Assembly: GCA_949346185.1 (NCBI GenBank)
Contig: CASGVX010000114.1
Location: 1 to 6,840, forward strand
Origin: an uncultured Lachnospiraceae bacterium
GTDB lineage: Bacteria > Bacillota > Clostridia > Lachnospirales > Lachnospiraceae
Length of the DNA: 6,840 nucleotides
Direction of reading: 5' to 3'
This document shows, piece by piece, positions 1-6,778 of this stretch. Numbering within the stretch: the first letter of the stretch is position 1; each line of letters opens with the position of its first letter. The translations under genes were made by a program, and so were the position numbers. The notes under the pieces were generated by a model. The model made no database searches. It saw only the letters and a list, made by a program, of their open reading frames with translations, and was not told the origin of the DNA.

Positions 1-2
1 GA

Positions 3-707
3 ATGGACAATAACACATTAACGATGAAGGAACTGCCCGAATCGGAGCGGCCCTATGAAAAATGTCAGGCTCACGGTGCCGCCGCCCTGTCAGATGGAGA
101 ACTTCTGGCGGTTCTTTTGAAGGCGGGATACCAAGGGCAGAGGGTGACGGAACTGGCAGGAAAGCTGCTTTCCAGAACGCCTGGCGGGGGCTTGGCGGGA
201 ATATGCCAGATGGCCTATGAGGAATTGATTGAAATCAAGGGAATCGGTCCTGTAAAGGCCGTTCAGATACTATGCCTGTCGGAATTGGTGAATCGCATTC
301 TGCGTTCCCGAATCTCACTGAATTCCCTGACCTTTCATGAGCCGGGGAAGATTGCCGCCTACTTTATGCCCTCCATGCGGCATCTGGAGACGGAGCAGGT
401 GCGTCTGCTGGTTCTGGATGGCAAGAATGCTGTAGCAAAGGAACTGGTCATTTCCAATGGCTCCTTCAATGCGGCAATGGCAGCACCCAGAGAAGTGTTT
501 TACTATGCCCTCAAATATAAGGCGATTTCCATTGTGCTGCTGCACAATCACCCATCGGGGGATCCCACGCCAAGCAAGGCAGATCTCAAGCTGACCAGAA
601 AGCTGGCAGATACCGGAAAGATGGTGGGGATACCATTGCTGGACCACATTATCATTGGAGATAATCGATTTATCAGCTTTATGCTGGAGGGCTACCTGTC
701 CTCGTAA
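3..707 (+). CDS. radC: RadC family JAB/MPN-domain protein
   Basis: This is a complete 234-residue RadC (UPF0758) protein, normal length for the family. The N-terminal domain carries the family signature LPESERP (11-17) and ALSDGELLAVLL (28-39). A helix-hairpin-helix DNA-binding motif follows at about 72-95 (IKGIGPVKA). The C-terminal JAB/MPN metalloprotease-like domain has the metal-site signature HNHPSGDPTPSKAD at 181-194, with H181, H183 and D194 as likely zinc ligands and E129 or E131 as the candidate acidic residue. The gene ends in tandem stops, TAA then TAG. The start at base 3 fits the family N-terminus, but its ribosome binding site lies outside the window. Met8 is a possible alternative start. 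RadC was named for a DNA-repair phenotype later traced to another gene, so its cellular role is unsettled. It sits at the head of the mre cluster, as in Bacillus. Family assignment is firm; function is not. Confidence 0.95.
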   Translation: MDNNTLTMKELPESERPYEKCQAHGAAALSDGELLAVLLKAGYQGQRVTELAGKLLSRTPGGGLAGICQMAYEELIEIKGIGPVKAVQILCLSELVNRILRSRISLNSLTFHEPGKIAAYFMPSMRHLETEQVRLLVLDGKNAVAKELVISNGSFNAAMAAPREVFYYALKYKAISIVLLHNHPSGDPTPSKADLKLTRKLADTGKMVGIPLLDHIIIGDNRFISFMLEGYLSS

Positions 708-722
708 TAGGTTGGGCGAGGT

Positions 723-739
723 TCTCTGGGATACAGAGA
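723..739 (+). other. Small hairpin in the radC-mreB gap
   Basis: A perfect 6-base inverted repeat, TCTCTG and CAGAGA, surrounds a 5-base loop (GGATA). It lies in the 59-base gap between radC and mreB and ends 11 bases before the mreB ribosome binding site. The bases after it (CTTTGAAATTT) contain only broken T runs, so it is at best a weak intrinsic terminator. It could instead be an RNA processing or stability element that separates radC expression from the mre genes, or it could be chance. Confidence 0.35.
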
Positions 740-750
740 CTTTGAAATTT

Positions 751-756
751 AGGAGG
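751..756 (+). promoter_or_regulatory. Strong ribosome binding site of mreB
   Basis: A full AGGAGG lies 10 bases before the mreB ATG at 767. It is a consensus Shine-Dalgarno sequence, which fits the high level at which an actin-like filament protein is needed. It also fixes the mreB start. Confidence 0.85.
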
Positions 757-766
757 CTGTTAATTT

Positions 767-1780
767 ATGGCAAAGAAAATCTTTGGCATTGATTTTGGAA
801 CCAATGCCATTAAAGTATATAAAAAGGGAGAGGGCATCATTCTATCAGAACGTACTGCAGTTTCTGCTGTGGGAAAGGAAAAGCGGGCCATTGCCATCGG
901 GGAAAAGTCTTATGAAATGTATGAGAAGGCGCCGCCCAGCATCTACATTTCCCTGCCTATCAGCCGGGGCGTGATTTCTCATCTGGACGACATGGTATCT
1001 CTCTGGAACTATATGGGGCGGCTGATTTCCGGAAAGCGTAAAATGAATAACTGCCAGTTTTATATCGCCGTGCCCGCAGATATCACCGAGGTGGAGAAGC
1101 AGGCATACTCCAAGATTATCACCAAGTCAGAGACAAAGACGGGAAAGGTCTGCCTGATAGACAAGCCTCTGGCGGATGCCTATGGCCTGGGACTGGATGT
1201 GGAAGCTGCCCGGGGAATCATGACGGTAAATCTGGGCGCCGACACTACGGAGGTTTCCGTGTTGTCCCTAGGGGGCATCGTAGTGTCCAAATTGCTTCCC
1301 TATGGCGGAAATGATTTTGACAGAATCATTCAGACGTATCTTAGGAAGAAAAATAATTTTATTATAGGATTGAAGACGGCAGAGCAGATCAAAAAGCAGC
1401 TGGTGTCCGTAGAGCCTGGGGGGGCGGAGATTACCGTGGCTGGAAGAGATGTGCTCCGGGGGCTGCCGGGGGAGATGCGAGTGACCTCCAAAGAAATTCA
1501 CCCCTTGGTCAGGGATATCTTCCACAGGCTGGCGGTGGAGATCCGCTCCATGTTAGAGCACACTCCGCCTGAAATTTCTTCAGAAATCAGAGAGAGGGGC
1601 GTGTACCTCACTGGCGGGACATCGAAAATCCCAGGTTTGGATCAGTTTTTTGCAAACTGGGTCAATGTGCGGGTCAATACCACTGACAGCGCTGTAAAGA
1701 CAGTGGCCTCCGGGGTAGGTTATCTGGCAGAACATCCCAAGCTGGCCGCCCGCTATGCAGTGCCGCTGGAGAAGGGATGA
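767..1780 (+). CDS. mreB: Divergent actin-like rod-shape protein MreB
   Basis: The 337-residue product has the normal length for MreB, the ATP-binding actin homologue that forms membrane-associated filaments and directs lateral wall synthesis. The fold motifs appear in order: phosphate-1 GIDFGT (7-12); AVPADITEVEK (101-111); phosphate-2 region VNLGADTTEVSVLSLGGIV (154-172); GGNDFD (180-185); IGLKTAEQIKKQL (200-212); and the adenosine motif YLTGGTSKIPGL (280-291). It is clearly divergent. The usual EEP motif reads DKP, placing K133 where Caulobacter MreB has the catalytic E140. The usual DIGGGTTE reads NLGADTTE, so N155 replaces the phosphate-2 aspartate and D159 replaces a glycine. The threonines and the glutamate after them are kept. 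The loop before the QFYIAVP strand (about 89-97) is polar, and no N-terminal amphipathic helix is evident. The open frame and intact motifs argue for a working gene, possibly with slow or absent ATP hydrolysis. An Mbl/MreBH-like paralogue is the alternative name. Confidence 0.92.
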   Translation: MAKKIFGIDFGTNAIKVYKKGEGIILSERTAVSAVGKEKRAIAIGEKSYEMYEKAPPSIYISLPISRGVISHLDDMVSLWNYMGRLISGKRKMNNCQFYIAVPADITEVEKQAYSKIITKSETKTGKVCLIDKPLADAYGLGLDVEAARGIMTVNLGADTTEVSVLSLGGIVVSKLLPYGGNDFDRIIQTYLRKKNNFIIGLKTAEQIKKQLVSVEPGGAEITVAGRDVLRGLPGEMRVTSKEIHPLVRDIFHRLAVEIRSMLEHTPPEISSEIRERGVYLTGGTSKIPGLDQFFANWVNVRVNTTDSAVKTVASGVGYLAEHPKLAARYAVPLEKG

Positions 1781-1805
1781 TAATATTATTAGAACTGTAG
1801 AGAAT

Positions 1806-1810
1806 GGGGG
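1806..1810 (+). promoter_or_regulatory. G-rich ribosome binding site that decides the mreC start
   Basis: A GGGGG run lies 5 bases before the ATG at 1816, the usual Shine-Dalgarno distance. The in-frame ATG at 1804 has only AGAGA directly upstream and no good site at proper spacing. This favours the start at 1816, although the site itself is not a perfect consensus. Confidence 0.5.
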
Positions 1811-1815
1811 TAACT

Positions 1816-2682
1816 ATGCGTAAGAAAACAAAGATCACCATTGATCCGAAATATATATTGGCGGTTATTGTTGTCTTTTGCCTTGTGGTTGGCGTCATCT
1901 CGTATCGGTTTGACGAGAAAATGACGCCCGTGCGCTCAGCGGTGGGAGGAGTGATTACGCCCATGCAGAAGGGAATCAATGTCATTGGCAGCAAGATGGC
2001 TGAAAAAATAGATTATATTACTACCATGCAGAGGACGGTTGATCGGAATAAGAAATTACAGAAGCAAATCGATGAGCTGTCTGCAGAAAATAAGCTTTTG
2101 CAGCAGGATAAATATGAGTTGGAAGAGTTTCGGAAGCTCTATGACTTGGACGAGCAGTATGCGGGCTATTCCAAGGTGGCGGCAAGGGTCATTAGCAGCG
2201 ACAACGACAACTGGTACAATTCCTTCGTGATTGACAAGGGCTCCCAGGACGGCATCAAGGTCAATATGAACGTGATGGCGGGAGATGGCCTGGTGGGCAT
2301 CGTGGTCAAGGTGAATAAGTCCTACTCCAGAGTTCGAGCCATTATTGATGATAGCAGCAATGTTTCCGGAACCATATTGAAAAATTCGGAAAATTGCATT
2401 GTCAACGGCAACCTGAATTTGATAAACGAGGGATTGATCGAAGTATCCGGCATCGACGGCAATGCCAAAATCGAGGAGGGAGCGGAGGTGGTAACCTCCC
2501 AGATTAGCGATAAATTTCTACCGGGAATCCTGATTGGATATGTCCGGGATTTGAAAAAGGATTCCTCCAATGTCACCCAGAAGGGCTATCTATCCCCGGT
2601 TGTGGATTTCACGGGGCTGAAGATGGTGCTAGTGATTACCGAGGTAAAAGATTCGGCTGAGTTAGAGGAGATATTAAAATGA
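1816..2682 (+). CDS. mreC: Rod-shape scaffold protein MreC
   Basis: MreC is the bitopic membrane protein that links MreB filaments to MreD, RodA and PBP2 and activates the elongation transpeptidase. From the chosen start the protein has 288 residues. A short basic cytoplasmic tail (MRKKTK) precedes one membrane helix (about 13-29). A coiled coil rich in Lys, Glu and Leu (about 65-108) follows, then the extracytoplasmic beta-barrel region (about 120-278). Family landmarks are FVIDKGSQDGI (137-147), GDGLVGIV (156-163) and the stretch VVTSQISDKFLPGILIGYV (225-243), where the more common TSG reads TSQ. An upstream ATG at 1804 would add four residues (MGVT) but lacks a good ribosome binding site. 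The gene lies 35 bases after mreB, and its stop codon overlaps the mreD start. Family assignment is secure; only the start is uncertain. Confidence 0.93.
   Translation: MRKKTKITIDPKYILAVIVVFCLVVGVISYRFDEKMTPVRSAVGGVITPMQKGINVIGSKMAEKIDYITTMQRTVDRNKKLQKQIDELSAENKLLQQDKYELEEFRKLYDLDEQYAGYSKVAARVISSDNDNWYNSFVIDKGSQDGIKVNMNVMAGDGLVGIVVKVNKSYSRVRAIIDDSSNVSGTILKNSENCIVNGNLNLINEGLIEVSGIDGNAKIEEGAEVVTSQISDKFLPGILIGYVRDLKKDSSNVTQKGYLSPVVDFTGLKMVLVITEVKDSAELEEILK
2664..2670 (+). promoter_or_regulatory. Ribosome binding site of mreD inside the mreC end
   Basis: AGAGGAG lies 8 bases before the mreD ATG and inside the last codons of mreC. Together with the ATGA overlap it supports translational coupling of the two genes. 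Confidence 0.7.
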
Positions 2683-3206
2683 AGCGATACCTAAGTATGC
2701 TTGTGATGGTCGTTGCGTGCTTCGTATGCCAGACGGCAATCTTCCCCCATCTGCAGCTGCTGCATATCATGCCAAATCTTTTGGTGGTGCTTACCTCTGC
2801 TTCCGGCTTTATGTATGGAAGGAAGCTGGGCATGTATGCCGGATTTCTGTGCGGGGCGCTGACAGATTGCATCTATGGGGATGTGATTGGCATCAGCATT
2901 CTGATTTTCGTTATCATCGGCTATGTTAATGGCATAGCGAATAAACTGTATTTTAAAGATGATCTGTCCATTCCGATTACCGCCATAGCCCTGAGTGATT
3001 TTCTGTATGGATTGCTTTATTTTGTCTGCTTCTTTCTATTGCGGGGCAGATTTACCATATTCCAATATTTTGCCGGAGTGATGGTGCCAGAGGCGATTTA
3101 TACTGTCATTATAGGCATCGTGATCTACAAATTCATGTACTGGCTGGAGGAGAAGCTGTATCCCCCGGAGGAAGTGCCGCTGAAGGCGGAGGGAAAGATT
3201 TATTAG
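2679..3206 (+). CDS. mreD: Rod-shape membrane protein MreD
   Basis: This 175-residue integral membrane protein has the usual MreD length. It carries about five or six hydrophobic segments (roughly 5-22, 32-48, 52-64, 69-88, 98-120 and 130-151), followed by a charged cytoplasmic tail (about 155-175). Conserved landmarks are MPNLLVVLT (31-39, matching the usual Pro-Asp/Asn-Leu-Leu motif) and GMYAGFLCGALTDCIYGDVIG (51-71, the glycine-rich segment with the D before the next helix). MreD partners MreC in the elongation complex and has no known enzymatic activity. The gene overlaps mreC by 4 bases and ends 15 bases before the PBP2 gene, so it is very probably co-translated and co-transcribed with both. 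MreD sequences diverge quickly, so the call rests on topology, these motifs and position. Confidence 0.92.
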   Translation: MKRYLSMLVMVVACFVCQTAIFPHLQLLHIMPNLLVVLTSASGFMYGRKLGMYAGFLCGALTDCIYGDVIGISILIFVIIGYVNGIANKLYFKDDLSIPITAIALSDFLYGLLYFVCFFLLRGRFTIFQYFAGVMVPEAIYTVIIGIVIYKFMYWLEEKLYPPEEVPLKAEGKIY

Positions 3207-3215
3207 AAAGGGAGG
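3207..3215 (+). promoter_or_regulatory. Ribosome binding site of the PBP2 gene
   Basis: AAAGGGAGG begins at the base after the mreD stop codon and ends 6 bases before the ATG at 3222. It is near-consensus and supports this start, which places a short cytoplasmic tail ahead of the membrane anchor. Confidence 0.75.
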
Positions 3216-3221
3216 ATTAAG

Positions 3222-6080
3222 ATGCTCGATACTTGGAAAGAATACTTACTCGCATTTTTTAATTCCAGGCTGCTGCCAGTGGCGGTGGTTTTCGTGATCC
3301 TATTTTCTGTCCTTGTGAACAGGATGTTCCAGCTGCAGATTGCGGAGACAGATACCTATGCGAACCAGACGGCGAAACTGAGCAAGAAGACGCGGGAAAT
3401 TAAAGCCTCTCGGGGCAATATTTACGACTGCAACGGCAAGCTTCTGGCCTACAATAAATTGTCCCACAACGTAGTGTACGCCTCCAGCGATACCAAGTCC
3501 AAACTCACGTCGGAACAGATGAACGAGATGATTTACAAGCTGATTCAAATCCTGAACCGGGAGAGCAGCAAGGTGACAGTGGAGTTTTATATAGAATTTA
3601 ACAAGAAGGGACAGGCAGAGTTTAATATCAGCGGCAATGCGCTGCTTCGCTTCAAGGCAGAGGTCTTCGGCAGCAAGGTGGCGGAACTGAACCAGAAGCA
3701 GCGAGATATGACCGCCCAGGAGATTTATGATTTCCTGCGATATGACGAATCCCCTAAAAGCCCAAGATTCATGATTGATAAAAAATATGACGACGAGACG
3801 GCGCTGCAGATTATGGCGGTGCGGTACGCCATGTTCATTAACCGATACCACAGCTACCAGAGCATAACATTGGCCAAGGACGTGAGTGATAGAACTGTGG
3901 CGGCTATCAAGGAAAATAACAATGAACTTCCCGGCGTAGACATCGAGGAGGATACGACTAGGGTTTACAAGGAGAGCAAATATTTTGCCCATGTGCTGGG
4001 GTACACCGGTGCGGTCACCACGGAAAAATTGGAGTCCCTGCAGGAGACGGATCCCAACACTAGTTATAAGATTTCTGACCAGATTGGCATCTCCGGCATT
4101 GAGAGCACCTTGGAAGACTATCTCCGGGGAGAAAAGGGCAGTCAGGAGCTTTCCATCAATGAAACTTCCGGCAGGGTGGAGGATGTGACCAGCTCCAAGG
4201 ATCCGGTGGCGGGCAAAGACGTATACCTAAGCATTGATGCGACCTTGCAAGAAGAGTGCTACAAATTGCTGGAGGAGCATATTGCCGGCGTACTGATCGC
4301 CAATATCAACAATAGCGATAGTGCGGGAAGCAGGGGACGCACCGCATCCAAGATCAAAGTGCCGATTTACGATGTATATAGCGCGCTGATTGAGAATAAT
4401 ATTATCAATTCTTCCCGCTTTACAGATAAGAGCGCATCCAAACTGGAGAAGAGGACGTACAGGAAGTACCAGCAGAAATCAAAGGAAATATTGCGGAAGA
4501 TGAAGGATATTCTGGCAGTGGATAGCAAGAAGACTGCCAAGCAGCTCTCAGATTCCATGGCGGAATTTGTGGATTATTTTTACAATGTGCTAAAGAACGA
4601 TGGGGTGATTTTGGTAAATGAAGTAGATAACAGCGATGCTTCCTTCAAAGATTTTGCCAATGGCAAGCTAAGCCTCAGCAAGTTCCTGCAATATGCCATC
4701 ACGAAAAACTGGGTGGATTTGAGCGTCTTGGATATCGGGGAATCTTATTTCAGCACGGAGGAAATTTATCATAAGCTGATTGATTACGGAATGGAGCTGC
4801 TGAAAAATGATACCACCTATCCTAAGATGGTATACAGCTACCTGATTCATCAGAAAGAACTCAGTGGCAGGGATTGCTGCCTGCTGCTCTTTGACCAGGG
4901 AGATATCAAATACAATGCCAGAGAATATGAGAGATTGGAACTGGGGCTTACCTCTGCCTATTCCTTCATTATCAAGAAAATAAAGAAACTGGAAATCACG
5001 CCGGGAGACTTGGGGCTGGAGCCCTGCTCTGGGTCATTGGTGGTGACGGATGTGAACACGGGAAAGGTGAAGGCCATGGTCAGCTACCCCAGCTATGACA
5101 ATAATAAAATGGCCAATCAGGTGGATTCGGATTACTTTTATGACTATCTGACTCAGGCATCCTCCTCTCCCCTGCTAAACCGTCCCGTGCAGCAAAAATT
5201 AGCGCCGGGCTCCACCTTTAAGGTCATCTCTTCCGTGGCGGGATTGGAGGAGGGCGTGATTAGCCCCTCCACCACCATTTATGACCATGTGAAGTTTACA
5301 AGCATCAAGAATCCCTCTCCCAGCTGCTGGAAGAAATCAGGGCATGGCAACCTGCGGGTGGCGACGGCCATCGAGGGCTCCTGCAACTATTTCTTCTTCA
5401 ATGTAGGCTTTAAGCTGGGAAATGGAAATAGCAGGATGCAGACGGTGAACAATAAGAAAGGGCTGGGGAGGCTGAAGAAATATGCGGATATGTTCGGGCT
5501 TACCGACCCCTCCGGGGTGGAACTGGCAGAGTCAGAACCACAGTTTTCTAAGACAGATATCGTACGAGCCTCCATTGGGCAGGCTACCCACGCCTTCACG
5601 CCCTCCCAGATTGCCAGGTATGTGACCACCGTGGCCAATAATGGCACTTGCTATGACTTGACGCTGCTGGACAAAGTGGTGGATATCAAGGGAAACACCG
5701 TGCTGCAGAATAAAGCGAATGTGAGAAATGAAGTGGAACTGCCACAATCTACCTGGGACAATATTCACCGAGGCATGTATCTGGTGACCAATGGGAATAG
5801 CGTAGAGACGCCCATGTTTAGCAAACTGAATGTGAAAGTGGCAGGGAAGACCGGAACGGCTCAGCAGAACGTCTACCACGCCAACCATGCTTGGTTCATG
5901 TCCTATGCTCCCTATAAAAATCCGGAAATCTCTGTCACCTGTCTCATTCCCAACGGATATGCATCTTCCACTGCGGCTCAGACAGTTCGGGATGTTTATA
6001 AATATTACTTTAGCAAAAATAAAAAGAAGGTGTCCGGCAGCGTGAAGATGCCAGAAATTGGTACGAACCAGATGGATTAG
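3222..6080 (+). CDS. mrdA: Large class B penicillin-binding protein 2 (elongation transpeptidase)
   Basis: This is the D,D-transpeptidase that cross-links peptidoglycan for cell elongation, working outside the membrane with RodA and MreCD. A short cytoplasmic tail is followed by one membrane helix (about 16-34). The N-terminal pedestal/dimerisation region (about 58-325) includes RGNIYDCNG (64-72, usually DRNG), VLGYTGAV (258-265) and GISGIESTLEDYLRG (289-303). The transpeptidase domain has all three catalytic motifs: STFK with nucleophile S664 and K667, SCN (720-722) and KTGTA (876-880). At 952 residues it is much longer than the roughly 630-720 typical of PBP2. The excess is largely an insertion of about 250 residues (about 355-602) between the first helix of the catalytic domain (SIDATLQEECYKLLEEH) and the strand SLVVTDVNTGKVKAMVSYPSYD. 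C702 and H708 lie just before SCN, and H790 follows a GQAT turn; these resemble a zinc site reported for clostridial PBPs. Its place between mreD and minC supports PBP2 rather than FtsI or SpoVD. Confidence 0.9.
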   Translation: MLDTWKEYLLAFFNSRLLPVAVVFVILFSVLVNRMFQLQIAETDTYANQTAKLSKKTREIKASRGNIYDCNGKLLAYNKLSHNVVYASSDTKSKLTSEQMNEMIYKLIQILNRESSKVTVEFYIEFNKKGQAEFNISGNALLRFKAEVFGSKVAELNQKQRDMTAQEIYDFLRYDESPKSPRFMIDKKYDDETALQIMAVRYAMFINRYHSYQSITLAKDVSDRTVAAIKENNNELPGVDIEEDTTRVYKESKYFAHVLGYTGAVTTEKLESLQETDPNTSYKISDQIGISGIESTLEDYLRGEKGSQELSINETSGRVEDVTSSKDPVAGKDVYLSIDATLQEECYKLLEEHIAGVLIANINNSDSAGSRGRTASKIKVPIYDVYSALIENNIINSSRFTDKSASKLEKRTYRKYQQKSKEILRKMKDILAVDSKKTAKQLSDSMAEFVDYFYNVLKNDGVILVNEVDNSDASFKDFANGKLSLSKFLQYAITKNWVDLSVLDIGESYFSTEEIYHKLIDYGMELLKNDTTYPKMVYSYLIHQKELSGRDCCLLLFDQGDIKYNAREYERLELGLTSAYSFIIKKIKKLEITPGDLGLEPCSGSLVVTDVNTGKVKAMVSYPSYDNNKMANQVDSDYFYDYLTQASSSPLLNRPVQQKLAPGSTFKVISSVAGLEEGVISPSTTIYDHVKFTSIKNPSPSCWKKSGHGNLRVATAIEGSCNYFFFNVGFKLGNGNSRMQTVNNKKGLGRLKKYADMFGLTDPSGVELAESEPQFSKTDIVRASIGQATHAFTPSQIARYVTTVANNGTCYDLTLLDKVVDIKGNTVLQNKANVRNEVELPQSTWDNIHRGMYLVTNGNSVETPMFSKLNVKVAGKTGTAQQNVYHANHAWFMSYAPYKNPEISVTCLIPNGYASSTAAQTVRDVYKYYFSKNKKKVSGSVKMPEIGTNQMD
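4284..5027 (+). other. Insertion of about 250 residues within the PBP2 transpeptidase domain
   Basis: In ordinary class B PBPs the segment LxIDxxLQxxxExxL runs within about ten residues into the strand GxxVVxDxxTGxxxAMxSxPSYD. Here the two halves lie at residues 338-352 and 603-626. The intervening segment is hydrophilic, rich in Lys, Ser, Asp and Tyr, and looks mostly helical, for example the Lys-rich stretch at 408-428. It has no membrane segment, no cysteine pair until C552-C553, and no motif that I recognise. The reading frame and codon style continue unbroken across both edges, so it is part of the protein and not an inserted element. The edges are approximate. Confidence 0.7.
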
Positions 6081-6102
6081 GCAGTTTGTGAATCAGCAGA
6101 TT

Positions 6103-6107
6103 GGAGG
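6103..6107 (+). promoter_or_regulatory. Ribosome binding site that decides the minC start
   Basis: GGAGG lies 5 bases before the ATG at 6113. An in-frame TTG at 6101 would open the frame four codons earlier, but this GGAGG would then be inside the coding region and no comparable site lies upstream of 6101. The ATG at 6113 is therefore preferred. Confidence 0.8.
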
Positions 6108-6112
6108 GAAAC

Positions 6113-6778
6113 ATGAGCGATACTGTAATGATGAAGGGAACCAAGTCTGGAATCATCCTTGTCTTGAAAGAGGATGGGGATTATGAGACATTAAAAAAAG
6201 ATGTGGCGGCAAAATTCAAATCTTCTGCCGCATTCTTAGGAAGAGCCCAGAAAGCCATTGCCTTTCAGGGAAAAAAATTGACGGACGAACAGAAGACGGA
6301 GTTAGTAGACATCATTCAGCAGAACTGCGAACTGCATATTGTGTGCATCATGGAAGATGACGAGCGGCTGGAGAAGGCCTTCCGCAGTTCCATGGAAAAT
6401 ACATTGGCGGTGCAGGAGGCGAATACCGGGCAGTTTTTCAAGGGAAACCTCCGCTCCGGACAAGTGCTGGATGTGGAGACCAGCATCATCGTGATTGGCG
6501 ATGTGAAGGCGGGAGCCAAAGTGGTATCCAAGGGCAATGTGATTATCCTGGGCGCATTGAAGGGGAATGTGTACGCCGGGGCTGACGGCAACGTGAATGC
6601 TTTCGTGGTGGCCTTGGACATGGATCCTATGCAGATTCGAATTGCCGATACCATTGCCAGGTCTCCCGACAAGCGGGACAGGAAGAAGGCAAAGGAGACG
6701 AAAATCGCCTTCTGGGAGGATGGAAATATTTACATCGAGCCATTGGACAAAGATGTAATGAATGATATCCGGCTATAG
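6113..6778 (+). CDS. minC: Septum site-determining protein MinC
   Basis: MinC is the FtsZ-polymerisation inhibitor that, recruited to the membrane by MinD, blocks division away from midcell. The 221-residue product has normal length. The N-terminal FtsZ-interacting domain (about 1-100) includes KGTKSGIILVL (8-18) and the strand ELHIVCIM (73-80). The C-terminal beta-helix domain (about 106-186) is a close family match: FFKGNLRSGQ (108-117), SIIVIGDVKAGAKVVSKGNV (124-143), ILGALKGNVYAGADGN (145-160) and IRIADTIARSPD (175-186). The RSGQ motif (114-117) is the one needed for MinD binding in E. coli MinC, which predicts a MinD partner, most likely encoded just beyond the right edge. A charged tail (about 187-221) follows. 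The gene lies 32 bases after the PBP2 gene, so septum placement is probably co-transcribed with the elongation genes. Confidence 0.95.
   Translation: MSDTVMMKGTKSGIILVLKEDGDYETLKKDVAAKFKSSAAFLGRAQKAIAFQGKKLTDEQKTELVDIIQQNCELHIVCIMEDDERLEKAFRSSMENTLAVQEANTGQFFKGNLRSGQVLDVETSIIVIGDVKAGAKVVSKGNVIILGALKGNVYAGADGNVNAFVVALDMDPMQIRIADTIARSPDKRDRKKAKETKIAFWEDGNIYIEPLDKDVMNDIRL

Noticed and set aside
636..665. Possible promoter for mreB inside the end of radC: TTGCTG, an 18-base spacer, then GATAAT
   Set aside because: The -10 matches 5 of 6 positions but the -35 matches only 3 of 6, and it sits in codons of a conserved protein. This is not enough to list as a feature.
1779..1803. AT-rich GATAAT/TATTAT stretch between mreB and mreC as a promoter
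   Set aside because: No -35-like sequence lies at a suitable distance upstream, and the gap is short enough for simple read-through.
3300..3992. A 230-codon open frame on the minus strand inside the PBP2 gene
   Set aside because: It lies wholly opposite a gene with clear motifs. The bases before its start contain no ribosome binding site, and the product shows no recognisable motif. It is a shadow of the coding strand.
3222..6080. SpoVD or FtsI as the identity of the large PBP
   Set aside because: The Cys-Trp and Ser-Cys-Asn pattern recalls SpoVD, but I see no C-terminal PASTA repeat, and the position directly after mreBCD points to the elongation PBP2. The division PBP is normally in the mraZ-mraW-ftsL cluster.
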